The notes under the pieces are model-generated. The model searched no databases, had not been told where the DNA came from, and saw nothing but the letters and a program-made list of their open reading frames with translations. Below are positions 35,409-47,134 of a stretch of DNA of 64,000 nucleotides, piece by piece. Both the position numbers and the translations under genes were made by a program. Each line of letters starts with the position of its first letter. The stretch's first letter is position 1. Origin of the DNA: Omphalotus guepiniiformis (lineage: Eukaryota > Basidiomycota > Agaricomycetes > Agaricales > Omphalotaceae); contig JAQOOI010000064.1 of the NCBI GenBank assembly GCA_028554645.1, positions 1,116,001-1,180,000 on the forward strand, read 5' to 3'.

Positions 35409-36326
35409 ATGAGGAAGAAAAAAAAATCGCAGGTCAAGGTCGCCAAACAAGAAGCTGCCGCGCCGCCTCGTGTCAAAATGCTTCCTGCTCATTACACAAA
35501 GCAGCTTCCGTCCATTTCTCTCTTGAATTTCCATCTTTCTCAGTCTGACAACGGTCATTCCAATGGAACTGCTCTCTGGCTTGGTGCTCAGTGCCTTTCT
35601 GCCTATCTTTTGCTCTATCACTCTCCTGCCCAGTATGCAATCGAGCTCGGCAGTGGTATCGGTCTCTCTGCGTACGGCTCATCCTTGTTTTCTCTTTTGT
35701 ATGCTCATTTCTCCTTCAGTCTAGTCCTCAGTGCTCTCGGTTACACTCGTGTCTATGCAACGGACACAGAACATATCATTAGCACGGTCCTTGCCTCAAA
35801 CATCCAATCCAATCCCACTCCAAATTGCCAGATTCTCGTTCGTGAGCTCGACTGGCGCGTATCTCCAGCTTCCTGGTCCTGGAATCACCACCGTGTCATT
35901 GCATCTCTCTCCCACCAGCCACCGGCGTCACCTCTGTCTCATCCATTTGATCTCATCATCACGTCTGATACCATCTATGAGCAGTCTCTCGTTGATCCTT
36001 TGCTTTGCACACTGCATGCCCTCAGCACACAGTCTCTTGCCCACAAGCCCAAATTGCCGCTCATTCTTCTTTGTCTCGAACGTCGCGATCCACTGTTTGT
36101 AGATTCCGTCCTCGCCCAAGCCAGAGACAAGTGGCATTTCTCTACCATTCGTGTACCCCACAGAAAGCTAGCCAAGGCAATTCAAAAATACGCCCTCGAC
36201 TGGTCTCTTCATCGCGATGATTGGCAAGGCATCGAGATTTGGAAATTGCAACTGATCATCAATCCCGGCGAATCAGCGTCAGAGTCCTGTCAAACCCATG
36301 TCGCGACTGCGCAAGTCAGTAAATAG
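35409..36326 (+). CDS. SAM-dependent methyltransferase, METTL21/22-type (Methyltransf_16)
   Basis: A class I methyltransferase of the group that modifies lysines on proteins. The start reads MRKKKKSQVKVAKQE. Motif I is YAIELGSGIGLSA, followed by VYATDTEHI and the motif region DLIITSDTIYEQSLVDPLL, which carries the D-x-x-Y seen in this family. A 48-bp in-frame segment (35672-35719: GTACGG...TTCAG) is almost surely an intron; removing it gives GLSALVLSALGYTRVYATD, the expected helix. Protein is about 289 aa spliced. An open frame continues upstream to 35289, but that part is antisense to the RhoGEF N-terminus. The last 23 codons overlap, on the other strand, the final exon of the EF-hand-like gene. 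The target is unknown. Confidence 0.75.
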   Translation: MRKKKKSQVKVAKQEAAAPPRVKMLPAHYTKQLPSISLLNFHLSQSDNGHSNGTALWLGAQCLSAYLLLYHSPAQYAIELGSGIGLSAYGSSLFSLLYAHFSFSLVLSALGYTRVYATDTEHIISTVLASNIQSNPTPNCQILVRELDWRVSPASWSWNHHRVIASLSHQPPASPLSHPFDLIITSDTIYEQSLVDPLLCTLHALSTQSLAHKPKLPLILLCLERRDPLFVDSVLAQARDKWHFSTIRVPHRKLAKAIQKYALDWSLHRDDWQGIEIWKLQLIINPGESASESCQTHVATAQVSK

Positions 36327-36728
36327 TAGAAAGGCGCGGATAGTAACTACATACCAGATCTCTCCACGTCTCTTCTTCGTCGTTTTCTGTTTGTAGTTGG
36401 TAGACTTGGAGAAACCCTTTGAATGTCAAGTTGCCCTCATCCGTGACATCCATGAATTCGAGGATCTCGTCTTTAGTATCTTGTGAGAACGGTTCCCCGT
36501 TGGTCTCCAAGGCCCACGCATCCAAGCCTGCTGGGCTGAGATACGCGTTCGGAGGCGGAGTCAACAGTGAATCACTTGTTCGTTCAACAACAGGCGTGCA
36601 ATATTTTGCGAAAATATGCAGCAAACATTTTTCAAACTGACTTCATAAGTATATTCAACGAATGAGAAGAAAATCCTTATTTTTACCTGGTCAGTTATAG
36701 CGCCCTCTTCGTCTAAGAGCAAAGACAT
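36259..36728 (-). CDS. Small EF-hand-like protein
   Basis: Three exons (36728-36687, 36636-36355 and 36306-36259) close to 123 aa with two GT...AG introns. It starts MSLLLDEEGAITDQFEKCLL. Residues of about 50-95 read EFMDVTDEGNLTFKGFLQVY, an EF-hand-like calcium loop (D-x-T-D-x-G-x-L with a following Phe). After it come ETWRDLSRHGFDRTLTL, which resembles the hidden EF-hand/ligand-mimic segment of Miro-type proteins (a W-x-x-L-x-x-x-G-x-D pattern), and the end IRRD. The family is not clear to me. Its last exon is antisense to the 3' coding end of the methyltransferase gene, and its start is 49 bp from the PRP28 start. Confidence 0.65.
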
Positions 36729-36777
36729 TTCTGTCTTACCTAATAAGGCAATTTAGGCTTACTTGACTCTTCCCCTC

Positions 36778-39305
36778 ATGTCGCGCGCAGAACCTCTGTC
36801 CATCGAGAGTCTCCTGCAGAAACAGAGAGAAGAAAAGGAGGCTGCTTCCAAGGTCTGTGGAGCTTCATCGTGGTATGTCTTCTCTGCTCATTGCCATTTG
36901 CATAGCCCAAGTTCTTATCCAAAGAAGAAAGAGCGAAACTCGCTATTGCCAAGCGTGCGCAAGAAATCAAGGAGCAGAGAAACAAGGAGGACGATGCGAA
37001 ACGGGATCGCGAGATACTTGAGAAAGAGGCGGACGATTTGAGAGCACGAGAGCGGGGTTCGCGCTATGTTTCTGATCGCTATGCGCATCCAGAGCGCGAC
37101 AGAGCGCCTCCCCGTCGCAGCAATAATCATCCCAAGAGAGATGGCTACGAGAATATTCCCACTGGCCCCCGTGCAGACAGAAGCAAGCTTCTCCCTTCTT
37201 CGTCCTCAAGACACGCTTCTGGCGCCTCGACACCAATTAACGATGACTCAACCTTCGTTCCTCCCATGACCGACAATGACCTCTCTGCCATTCGCACACG
37301 CTATCTGGGCGTCGACAAAAAGAAACGCAAGATTCGTAAGATGAACGACCGCAAATTCGTCTTTGACTGGGATGCCCAGGACGACACCTTTTCTGACGAC
37401 TCCCCTCTTGCTGCTGGTGTTAACCGTCAAGGAGCACAGACCATGTTTGGCAGAGGCCACATCGCTGGTATGGACGACGGCGGAGGCGGCGTACGTCGGA
37501 ATGGTGTTGTTTCAGACGCTCCCCACCTCGCTGACCCTCTTGAACGTCGTCGGGCTGCTAAGGCAGGCCTTGACGAGAGGCATTGGACTGAAAAGCCGCT
37601 CGATGAAATGAAGGAGCGTGATTGGCGTATATTCAGAGAGGATTTCTCCATTTCTGCAAGGGGTGGCCAGATTCCTCATCCCTTGCGTTCTTGGACAGAG
37701 TCGGCCATTCCTAAGCAGATTTTGGAGTGCATTGAAAAAATTGGCTACAAGGAACCGTCGCCTATTCAACGGCAAGCTATTCCAATTGGGCTGCAGAATC
37801 GGGACATCATTGGCATTGCGGAAACAGGTTCTGGTAAAACGGCGGCATTCGTTATACCCATGCTTGCTTTCATCTCCAATCTTCCTCTCTTCACGGACGA
37901 CAATAGGCATCTTGGCCCGTATTCCCTCATCCTCGCCCCGACCCGTGAATTGGCCCAACAAATCGAAAGTGAAGCCAAGAAATTTGCCACTCCGCTTGGA
38001 TACAAATGTGTTTCTATCGTTGGTGGTGTACGTGCCCTATTTTGTCACTCTTTAACGCTTGAAAGCTGATTTGTTCTTTCAGCGAGCCGTTGAAGAACAA
38101 CAATTCAATTTACGAGAAGGTGCTGAAATTATCATTGCCACTCCTGGTCGTCTGAAGGACGTTATCGAGCGACATGTTCTCGTTCTCTCTCAATGCCGGT
38201 ACGTCGTCATGGATGAAGCCGATCGAATGGTAAATCTTGGTTTCGAAGCCGATTTGACTTTCATCCTCGATGCGCTTCCTTCTGAGACTATGCAGGGCGA
38301 GGATATGGGAGAGCAGATGGACGTTGACGGCGAAACGATGGTGAAGAAAGGCCGGACGAGAGTCACGACGTTGTTTTCAGCCACCATGCCAGTTGCTGTC
38401 GAGAGGCTTGCGAGAAAGTATCTCAAGAAGCCTGCAGTTATCACCATCGGTGAGGCAGGCAGAGCTGTCGATACAGTTGAGCAGAAAGTCGAGTTTGTCA
38501 CTGGAGAGGAAAAGAAGAAGTAGGTTTATTCCTCAAGCTCCTTTTTCTGCACCTCTGATACTTTCTCTGATAGACAGAAATTACTGGAAATTCTCAACAG
38601 TGGGGCATATGGAGCTCCAATCATTGTCTTTGTCAACCAGAAAAAGACTGCCGATATGGTCGCCAAAGACCTTCAACGAGCCAATGTGCGCCCACCTCTT
38701 GTCTCTGTTTGTTCTGAACCTCATCCTCTATCTTTTTTTCAGTGGAGCGCTGCGACGTTGCACTCTGGCAAGAATCAGGAACAGCGAGAAGCCGCATTGC
38801 AGTCTCTTCGCGACGGTCATGCCGACATTCTTGTTGCCACTGATTTGGCTGGACGTGGTATCGATGTGCAGGACGTCAGTCTAGTCGTCAACTTTCAAAT
38901 GTCAAGCACGATTGAAGCCTATGTGCATCGTATCGGTACGCGCTGTTGATCATCAGTTCATGACATTCATTTGACGTTCACTTCCAGGTCGTACCGGTCG
39001 TGCGGGCAAGCTGGGTACAGCAATCACTTTCCTCACGAATGAGGATGACGAAGTCATGTACGTGCCCTCTCTCTGTTACTTGAACAACGTATCTGACATT
39101 TTCTTTCTCTTCGCAGGTACGACCTCAAACAAGGTTCGCGCTGGCAATATCTATTTCTCCGAATATCGCTGATGTTTTGCTTTCAATAGAAATATCCAAA
39201 AGCCCCGTGTCCAAAGTTTCTGTCGAGCTCGCGAAGCATGAGGCTGCTCAACATAAAGTGTCACGAGAGATGAAGAGGAAACGGGATGCGGACGACCAAG
39301 GATAA
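36778..39305 (+). CDS. PRP28: DEAD-box spliceosomal RNA helicase Prp28
   Basis: Exchanges U1 for U6 snRNA at the 5' splice site in budding yeast. The N-terminal part is charged, RS/RE-like ([37 protein letters not shown]) and carries [20 protein letters not shown], a stretch typical of Prp28. The helicase core shows the Q motif ([15 protein letters not shown]), motif I AETGSGKT, Ia [13 protein letters not shown], motif II as MDEADRM, SAT in [39 protein letters not shown] and [11 protein letters not shown]. The tail ends [10 protein letters not shown]. At least five introns interrupt it. All ATPase and RNA-binding motifs are intact. Confidence 0.93.
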
Positions 39306-39743
39306 TTCTTTGTTTGCCATGAACAAGAGAGAAGCTCTTACAAACTGGTTCAAGAGGGATGGTTCGGTTTGGGAATTCAGAAATAGGATGTGCAATGCTT
39401 TGTTCCGTGCGCTTGCCTTCTACCATTCTTTTACATGTGGTGCGGCGTTCGTAGAGGGGATCTTTTGTATTTCGTGAATCTGATCATATGTCAATTGTGT
39501 CGTGTTTTCAGGAGTGGTTTGTTTAGTGGCGATGATATCGACGACTGTCGTGTGCGGTAGAAGCATGAGGTCTTGTAGTACATAAACCCGTGGCCAAAAA
39601 GATCTCAATTTATTTAAACCTTCATGATAACAGAAATTTGTATCTACTCGGGAACGTGCTACGTATAGTCGTCAATGCTGTTGAGTTCAAGATTAACTTA
39701 GAAACTTTCACGGTCGAATTAGATTGAAGGATTATGAATAAAT
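39306..39743. other. Intergenic stretch between PRP28 and ATG15
   Basis: No gene is supported. The first 150 bp probably hold the PRP28 3' UTR; from about 39600 the sequence is AT-rich up to the ATG15 start and likely acts as its promoter. Two short ORFs here are in opposite frames and carry no motif. Confidence 0.4.
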
Positions 39744-41266
39744 ATGTTGCCTAAAATGGACGGCTTTCACTCAGCCATGCACCGTCATTCGTTCAAGGCT
39801 GGATTACTTTCTCTTTCAATATATCTCTCTTTCGTTCTTAGTGCTGCTCCTCTGCTCCTCTTTCAAGACCACCATGAACTTAGAATCGATCAAACGCAGC
39901 ATCCCATATCTTCCTCACGTATCGAAGGCCCAACACTGACTCTAAAGGCCCGGCCCACCGCAGTCTATCGACCACGTTCCTTGGATGTATTACAGAGCGC
40001 AAGGCTACGCTCACTTCGTGTCGAACAAAGCGAGAAAGTAGACTGGGATGTCGTCGATATTCTGGGACCTGACATCGAGGACTTGCATACTTTAGCTCAG
40101 TTGGCCCGGTGAGTACGAGCGTACCTGGTTCCAAGTGTCATCGTTGACTCTCAGTTCGTGATAGAATGACAGGTAACGCGTACGCCCTCCCAGGTCAGAA
40201 GAATTGGTATGACATCGATCCAGCTTGGAATATTGTATGCCTCGGCCTGTGTTCATTTCCTCTGAAAAAGGCTGATATGAGGTAGAGCTTTCCTTTTGGG
40301 TACGAAGACGCAGAGGATGGTTTTCGTGGTCATGTCTTCCTGTCATCAGACAATTCGACTATCGTCCTGTCAATCAAGGGAACTACCTTGCAGGGTCCGA
40401 CATCGAAGAAGGATAAATACAACGATAATCTGTATTTCGTTCGAATCCCTCTTCAATATCTTGCACCAAAAATTTCATTTGACCAGGCTATTCTCGTGTT
40501 GCTGCGCCAGAGTCGACTTATCGTGGGTCTTTCGCACCGTGTGTGATTGCTATCGGCATAGCTGGCGTTGTGACGATACCTGTCTGTCCCAAGCCCTGAT
40601 CCAAGACAGTCTGTTCTATTCTGTCGGTGTGGTAGGTTGCTTGGCTCTTGATCGGTCTGCTATGAGCTGAAGTATAGCTCGTCTTAGGACCTTGTCAACG
40701 ACCTGCTAATGCTCTACCCATCCGCTAACGTGTGGCTCGTCGGGCATTCCCTCGGTGGCGCCTTAGCCAGCCTTCTCGGCTCTACTTTCGGTCTACCTGC
40801 CGTAGCCTTCGAAGCTCCCGGTGAAAGGTTGGCTGCTCAGCGGCTTCACATTCCTCTTCCTCCTTCACCAGACGGCTCTCTATTACCACCTGTCCCAATT
40901 ACACATGTTTATCACAATGGCGATCCGATACCTCAAGGTGCTTGCACGGGCTTTGGTTCACCTTGTGCTCAGGCTGGATATGCTTTAGAAACACGATGTC
41001 ATTTGGGCAAAAGTATTGTGTTCGATACTGTGGGCAAGCTGGGTTGGAAGGTCGACGTGCGGAAGCATGTTATCAGGGATATAATTACAAAGGTTTTGGA
41101 GGCTGAAGATGTACAATGGGAAGAGAATAGGGATGTTCCGGAAGCAAAAGAAGAGGTCGGTTGCGTAGTAAGTATGCCAATCATTCTTGTTGAACTCTGC
41201 GTACTGAGGAAAAAATATTTGAAGGATTGCTTCAAGTGGGAATTTGGGGATTTTCCAAAGGACTGA
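39744..41266 (+). CDS. ATG15: Autophagic/vacuolar phospholipase Atg15 (class 3 lipase)
   Basis: Breaks down autophagic and Cvt body membranes inside the vacuole. It starts [17 protein letters not shown] and has one N-terminal signal-anchor helix ([20 protein letters not shown]), as in yeast Atg15, which reaches the vacuole through the multivesicular body path. The luminal part has [40 protein letters not shown], then the lipase motif [20 protein letters not shown] with the Ser nucleophile, [34 protein letters not shown] with the catalytic Asp, and [13 protein letters not shown] with the His. The last exon gives [13 protein letters not shown], the usual end. Introns are frequent; the joint GCVDCFKWEF confirms the last one. 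Confidence 0.92.
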
Positions 41267-41499
41267 GGTACGATAAGAGCAGGATATCTACCTGTATATG
41301 TGAATGTATATAATATCTGTATTTGATACACTCGTTGTAATTATTTCCGGTATGCACTCGATCATCCCAGGACTCTCGCAAGCCCTTGGATTGTTGCATA
41401 AAATATCTAACGCGTCGATTCAATCAAAGATCAAGCAATTTATCCAGTACTTAATACGCGAGTGCCTCTATGATATACAATCACCGCTGCAGAATAGAC

Positions 41500-43280
41500 C
41501 TACGAATGAACTCTGCCTCCGACCCGCCTTCCTTGAACATAAACAGATGAGATATTTCTATCATCGCCACAAAAGAAGAAGCTCTCTAGCATTCCTTCCA
41601 ATGCCTTCCGACCTTTGACTTTCAATGTCGCATCCGAATCAACTGCCCATAGCGCTGGATTCCCTGCACTACTTTTCACATCAACCAGCAAGGCATCGAA
41701 GCTCTTTCCTAGTGCAAAAGAACCAATCTGGTGATCGAGCGCACATACTTCAGCCCCGCCAAGGGTTGCAAGGTATAGCAGAGTTGCTACAGATAGTTGA
41801 CGATTGGTGAACTTTCCGGATGGTTCTGCAGTATTCTGCATGGCGATGATCTTTGACGCTATACTTGCGTGTTGGATACTCCTTAGAATTGAAGGAGAGA
41901 AACCGCCGGAAACATCCGTTCCCAATCCGACCTGAAGCAGTAATTTAATCAGAAAGAAATTCAACTACAGTGAAAGAGCATGTAGATACCTTGATGCCTT
42001 TATCTAGATATCTACCCACAGGTGCCACACCACTGCTTAGATTGAAGTTACTCGTAGGGCAATGACTGATACCTGACTTCCTCTTCGCAACAAGTTCTAT
42101 TTCATCATGTTCCAGATGAACGGCATGAGCCAAGATAGTGTTATTCCTCAAGAGACCAAACGTATCATAGACCGCGGCATAAGATGCGCTTCCTGGAAAC
42201 AAGGATTTAGTAAATTGAATCTCTGATTTATTCTCTGAAATGTGGGTCTGAATGTGAAGAGACGGATCTGAGGCAGCGAGTTCTCCTAATGAGGACAGCA
42301 AGGGAGAGGTGCAAGAAATTGCGAATCGCGGTGTAATGATGGGAAGCACCAGCGGAACTCCGGAGGGACCTGCATCGAGCGAGCGAATATGTGCAACGAG
42401 AGCTTTCGTATCACGAATAGATGATTCAGGAGAGTCTTCAATGTAATGACTGGGACAGTTTCGATCCATATTGCATTTCTGTGAATACAAATGATGAGAC
42501 GCGATTCACGCTCGAGAGAATGCGACATACTCCAATAAATGCTCGTTGTCCTGAACATGAAAGTTGAACCTTGCGTCGAGAAGTCACTTGAAGCAACACG
42601 TACCAAAAGAATGAACAATATCTGCAAGAACTATTGACGCATCCAGGTGAAGTGTGGCGTAGTAACAGCAGGTTGTCGTCTAGAGAAAAAGTGTTATTAC
42701 CAACTTTCAATGTTCCGCGATTTGTGAAGAAGTTGGGGTGTATGGCGACAAACTAGCTGAATTCATTACGTACCCCAGAGTCTATAATACGCTTCACCAC
42801 ATTAAGGTAGGTACGCTTAGCGAAAGTCACGTCTGCAAATTTAGATTCCATTGGGAAGGTTATGTTCTCGAGCCAGTCGAGAAGCTCATATTGTTGACCT
42901 CTGCAAGATGATTGAAATGACTGGTGGGATTCGTGAAGGATGAACATGCATACGTTCCAATATTTGGGACCTGGGGAGCATGCTGTCACAGAAATAGGTC
43001 ATTGCGAATGAATCAAAGCTTTAGAACTTCCTGCACGTACTGTATGTGTATCAATAAAACCCGGCATCAGGAACTGCCCTTCTTGAATGGGTATGACTTC
43101 CACGTCTGTATAACCTTTCTGCAATAGTGTCTCTTGAACGAGAGAATCTTCCACGTCGTGGACGATCCAGTCAATGTTTCCCTCCGATCCAACCGCAAGA
43201 AGACAATTGGGAATTGCTTCATAGGAGGTCAGTGTTAGCGGATTCACGATAGCACCATAGTATACTACAGGAATAGCCAT
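41500..43280 (-). CDS. GUD1: Guanine deaminase (amidohydrolase superfamily)
   Basis: Converts guanine to xanthine, part of purine salvage and breakdown. The first exon reads MAIPVVYYGAIVNPLTLTSY and ends PGFIDTHT; the next begins HAPQVPNIGT, so PGFIDTHTHAPQ carries the first zinc-binding His pair. The following exons give YELLDWLENITFPMESKFAD, LDASIVLADIVHSFGQRAFIGKCNMDRN, IITPRFAISCTSPLLSSLGE, IQTHISENKSEI (second His region), NNTILAHAVHLEHDEIELV, SHCPTSNFNLSSG and GLGTDVSGG with the metal-binding Asp. The end reads GRRVGGRVHS. At least five introns break it. About 430 bp upstream lies a second, decayed copy on the same strand. Confidence 0.9.
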
Positions 43281-43709
43281 AGTGGAAGTTTAGACAAGAT
43301 GCTGGGTGAGGCAAGAGGTCGGACGGTTGAAGTTGAAGCGAGGTACATGATCGCTAGGGGCTGGAAAGTTAGTTGAGTACCGTAACGGCAATGCCTTCTC
43401 ATGCACATGCTATAGCTTTCACCGGTATTTGGCCTATCTACGATACCTAGAATTGACTTATAGACCGACAGCATGGCGTCTGCCTCCAATACATTTTCCC
43501 TGGACAAAAAAGGCTGCTATATTCCTATCGTCCCCACCGTGACAAAGTAAAAAAGAGTAAAAACCGCTCGCATCCCTATCCGACCTGCCAAGCTCCAACA
43601 ATAATGACTCTCCAACATCTCGGACATCAATTAAAGCGCAACGTCCAGACGCTATTTGATACCAAGGGTTGCAGGTATGGTAAACTCGCCAGTGAGAGCC
43701 TTTAATTTA
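43281..43709. other. Stretch between guanine deaminase and its decayed copy
   Basis: This 429 bp separates the start of the intact guanine deaminase from the degraded end of the upstream copy on the same strand. An 80-codon minus-strand ORF at 43265-43507 runs over the true start and has no motif. The region is a plausible promoter for the intact gene and contains a pyrimidine/purine mix without clear sites. Confidence 0.35.
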
Positions 43710-44342
43710 TTAAGCCTTCTGTCTTCTTTGGATTACCACTTGTTGGTACATTATGACCACCAAGTGTACTGTTGTGTTGCAATGCTGGCGTTCTGGACTT
43801 GAGTTGACATCTGATAACGAATAAGAATAACCATCGGACACATCGTTTTCCAGTCCAACCTGTAATAAATGTCGTTCAATATCCTTATCTTGAGACACCG
43901 ACTAAACCGCTCTACCTACCTTGATATCACGGTGCTATACCACTATTCAGGTTTAGGTTCTTGTCTGGCAGTGACTGATTCTGATTTTCTTCCGTGCGAT
44001 GATCTCCTCCTTTTCCAATGTACTGCATGGCCAAGAATTGTATCGTGGCGTAGAGGCCAAAAGAGTCGGACACTCTGGTTTGGCTCTTGAATAATTCCAT
44101 AGAATTTTCTACTTCGAGCTTCTCTTCAAAATGTGTGTCAATATCCAATCATGAGTACCAGAGTACAAGCCATGGCAAAGTGCGGCGTTAGAATGGAGGG
44201 GATGAGCGGAATGCGGGAGGGTGAATATACGAAATGTGTTAGTGGGTACCCTGTTTAGAGGTGGTAGCTGATTTCTCAGTGCATGGGAGCTGGAAGGAGA
44301 GATCGGGTTGACAACGGCGCCATAGTACACGGTGAAGGTCAT
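43710..44342 (-). pseudogene. Decayed guanine deaminase paralogue
   Basis: Fragments on this strand match the neighbouring guanine deaminase in order. The start MTFTVYYGAVVNPISPSSSH lines up with MAIPVVYYGAIVNPLTLTSY. Further on VSDSFGLYATIQFLA lines up with VYDTFGLLRNNTILA, NLNLNSGIAP with NFNLSSGVAP, and VGLENDVSDGYSYS with VGLGTDVSGGFSPS. The zinc-binding first block, the substrate-binding middle and the C-terminal part are missing or scrambled, the metal-binding GTDVSGG is changed to ENDVSDG, and frames shift between fragments. The remnant therefore looks like a tandem duplicate that lost function. Some short frames could be a few small ORFs by chance, but four colinear matches make homology likely. 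Confidence 0.75.
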
Positions 44343-46179
44343 ATTCAGGACACACCGCTTGAGGTGCGGACGCGGTCAAAGGACATTGTGCCGTCAAAGT
44401 GGATTGAATGTTGCTAGACATATCATATTACCTCTCGAATAGAGCCAATAAATCATCTGCTACAACATTCAGCATCTTTGACTGTACGGTCGACCCCACA
44501 GATCTTCATGTTCATCGTCATTTTAGAAGACGGGGAGAGGTGCAGCACCGATATGACCTGCAAGGACCGAGTAGCTCGACAGGCAAAGTGTTGGAACCAT
44601 TCATTCATAGAGGCCGGGCAGTCCTAGCAAGTCCTCATATACACACCAGAGGTATTTCACTTGTGACGAACTGAAGGGTTTCGTAAACTTGTGAAATGTG
44701 TGTTACGTAACTGTTGTGTTCTCAATCTGCTGACGAAAGCGCTGAACCAAATCTGCTGTCGCGCTGTACTCTTCTGTGCCCTAAACTTCGCCACGAGAAG
44801 AACAACGGCATGACTCGTTGAGGACTCGTTCTGAAGTTCTATTATGAATGCTCTTGGCGAAGATCATGGCAAAGAAAGAGACCTTCAAGTTCAAGATTAG
44901 AAGGAAATACGAGCACGCGTACGACTGAACGGCTCACATATATGTGATCTGTCACTTTGACTCATGCCTTGCGTCCTGCTGACGGGAGGAGCCAGTACCG
45001 GGTTTGGAATGAGCCCTCGCTATCTGACATGATGTTTTCTGAGGCACCGTACGTCTTCGATCTTCTACGAATGGTTGATGGAACGACGTCGTTTACTATG
45101 CTTAGGGCCACTATAAAGCCAGAGCCATTACCGCAGAGGTGTGTAATTTGCACCCCTTGTGACTTCACTGCTCTCCCTCGATCCCTGCAAGTGCCCTCGA
45201 TTCGAATTATTCAAGTCTCTTCTTTCTCCTTGGAGAATCATGCGCGTGTTCTTGACGTTACTCTTGTGAAGGATCGAGACGTATTCAATGCTTACAAAGG
45301 CTACTCGTTTTTTCTGAGCACGCCGCTACATACGCTATAATTCTACGCCAGAAGTCGGATCGCGCTGCGCCTTCAATTGCCTGCCATTGTCAACGTATAC
45401 TACTTGACTGGACTGGCCCACCTTTCTCACACGTGAGTAGTGCTGGGAAGCCGACCTTTTTTGGAGATCATATGGTGATTTCGCGGGAGAACAGACGCTT
45501 CAACGTGTCATTGAGGAAGACTTCTCAGATCAGGGTACATAAGTCCTGGTAAAGTCTGGTAAAGTCTGGGGTAAGTATATCTTCTTTTTTTCTCACTGTC
45601 TTTACTGTTGATTGGCGTCATTTGCAAGTACATAGGACTGTCCGACCCCGCGATTGCCGTCCTAAGGCCCAGGACGCCCTAGTTCAAGGATGAGCCGCTT
45701 GAATAGTCTGATATGCAAGCTTCGTTTAAGTGACGCCTCCTCTTTCATGCGGCTTGATAGGATTACCCTGAACCACTAACGACCATGCAATTTCAGTGTA
45801 CTGTATGCCCGCACTTGTATGTTCTTGCCCGTTGGCTCAATTCAATTGATTCTTTTCGTGTCATTCTGAGACGGGTCTGAGTATTGTAAGCAGCGCGCTC
45901 GGTCCGAATTTCCTTGGAGCTCAGAGATAAAGGCTCCTCCTTATGCTAGGCACTGGTCTGATTTTCCATTTTCCTCCGGTCTGATCATGGAGTCCATGGC
46001 CGCCGATGCAAGCACTTCTCACTTTCAGGGCGTGATAAGCAAGGACTAAGGAAACCAAGTAATAGACAGCATGTGCAAAAGGCTTGATTGCCCTCGTGGT
46101 CTACTAAGTATGAAAATTGTTGTGATGTATGATTATGATAGATCCAAGTGGAAGCGGATCTGATAAAGTCGTATTAGGT

Positions 46180-46193
46180 ACCTGGTACCAGGT
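46180..46193. repeat. Perfect 14-bp palindrome ACCTGGTACCAGGT
   Basis: ACCTGGTACCAGGT is its own reverse complement. It is preceded by a further overlapping GGTACC, so two KpnI-like hexamers lie 9 bp apart. No gene is adjacent. It might be a protein-binding site or chance. Confidence 0.6.
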
Positions 46194-47126
46194 TATTGGG
46201 GGGTTCGCGAACGAGTCCGTTTCATGTAAATCCCGCAGCGGTACTATCGTCATGCATCATGTACACGATGAGGCAAGTGTGAGACACACCGTTGCCAGAT
46301 GACTTTACATAGGACTTGCAGTGATTGGAATCAGTTAATATTGCACACTTTGACGTATTATTCCTCCCCTACTACGTGTCAAGCTCTCAAGGTCCTTCAA
46401 GTTACATACTGACATGGGCATTAAATTTCGGCACTGACCTCGCTGTCAGGGCCAATGCCTGACAAACTTGCGTCAGCGTCCTGTAGTCAGTCCGCGGCGA
46501 ATGGAGTGCACCTCAAGAATAAGCTTTGGTTTTTGTACCAAGAATGCGTAAACTTTTCTCCGAGAAATCGGCCAGCAGCAGGTGAACTTTAAGCACCGTA
46601 TCAGGCTGTTTCTCCGACTCTGTTGAGAAATTGCTTGCGTTTGTAACGGGTTCTATTGAAATGTATACCTTGAGCTTCGGAAGCCGCAATCGATGACGAA
46701 CGATCGCTGGAAGGGGCTTGGATGTAAGTTTGCACGATACGACGTGAAAGACCTTCGAACGCGGAGTCAACGTGGGCCAGCCTACCGCTGGCTGACTGAC
46801 GTAGGTTTACTGCGAAATCCATCTCTTTAGAAATAAAGTACTTTCTTGCCGTAGAAGCCTTTTGTATTGCACCTCGCTTGGTGTGGGGTTGTCAGAGGTT
46901 GTCAGACTCCATCGCAAACTACCCGTACCCACCACCCGGTAGGAGCAGGGTATACGGTGCCGCCGGTAGCTTGTGTGTGTTCAGTCGATGAGAGATTCGC
47001 GTTTGTCAGTGACATTTTAGGAGTTGCTATGCGGAGTGCGACGGAAAGCGCCCTGCGCAGCGGGCAGCACTGAGAAAACGAATGGCGAAAAACACGCTAG
47101 TCACAGACGGCAAAACAAACACCATG

Positions 47127-47134
47127 TGACGTCA
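47127..47134. promoter_or_regulatory. CRE palindrome TGACGTCA upstream of the HAL4-like kinase
   Basis: A perfect TGACGTCA lies 505 bp upstream of the kinase ATG in a gene-poor region. ATF/CREB-type bZIP factors (Sko1 in yeast, Atf1 in fission yeast) bind this site to control osmotic and oxidative stress genes. A second perfect copy lies in front of PMP3. Function here is inference. Confidence 0.4.

Noticed and set aside
44957..45340. 127-codon plus-strand ORF
   Set aside because: No recognisable domain, no supporting exons and a gene-poor context; kept only as a remark in the intergenic entry.
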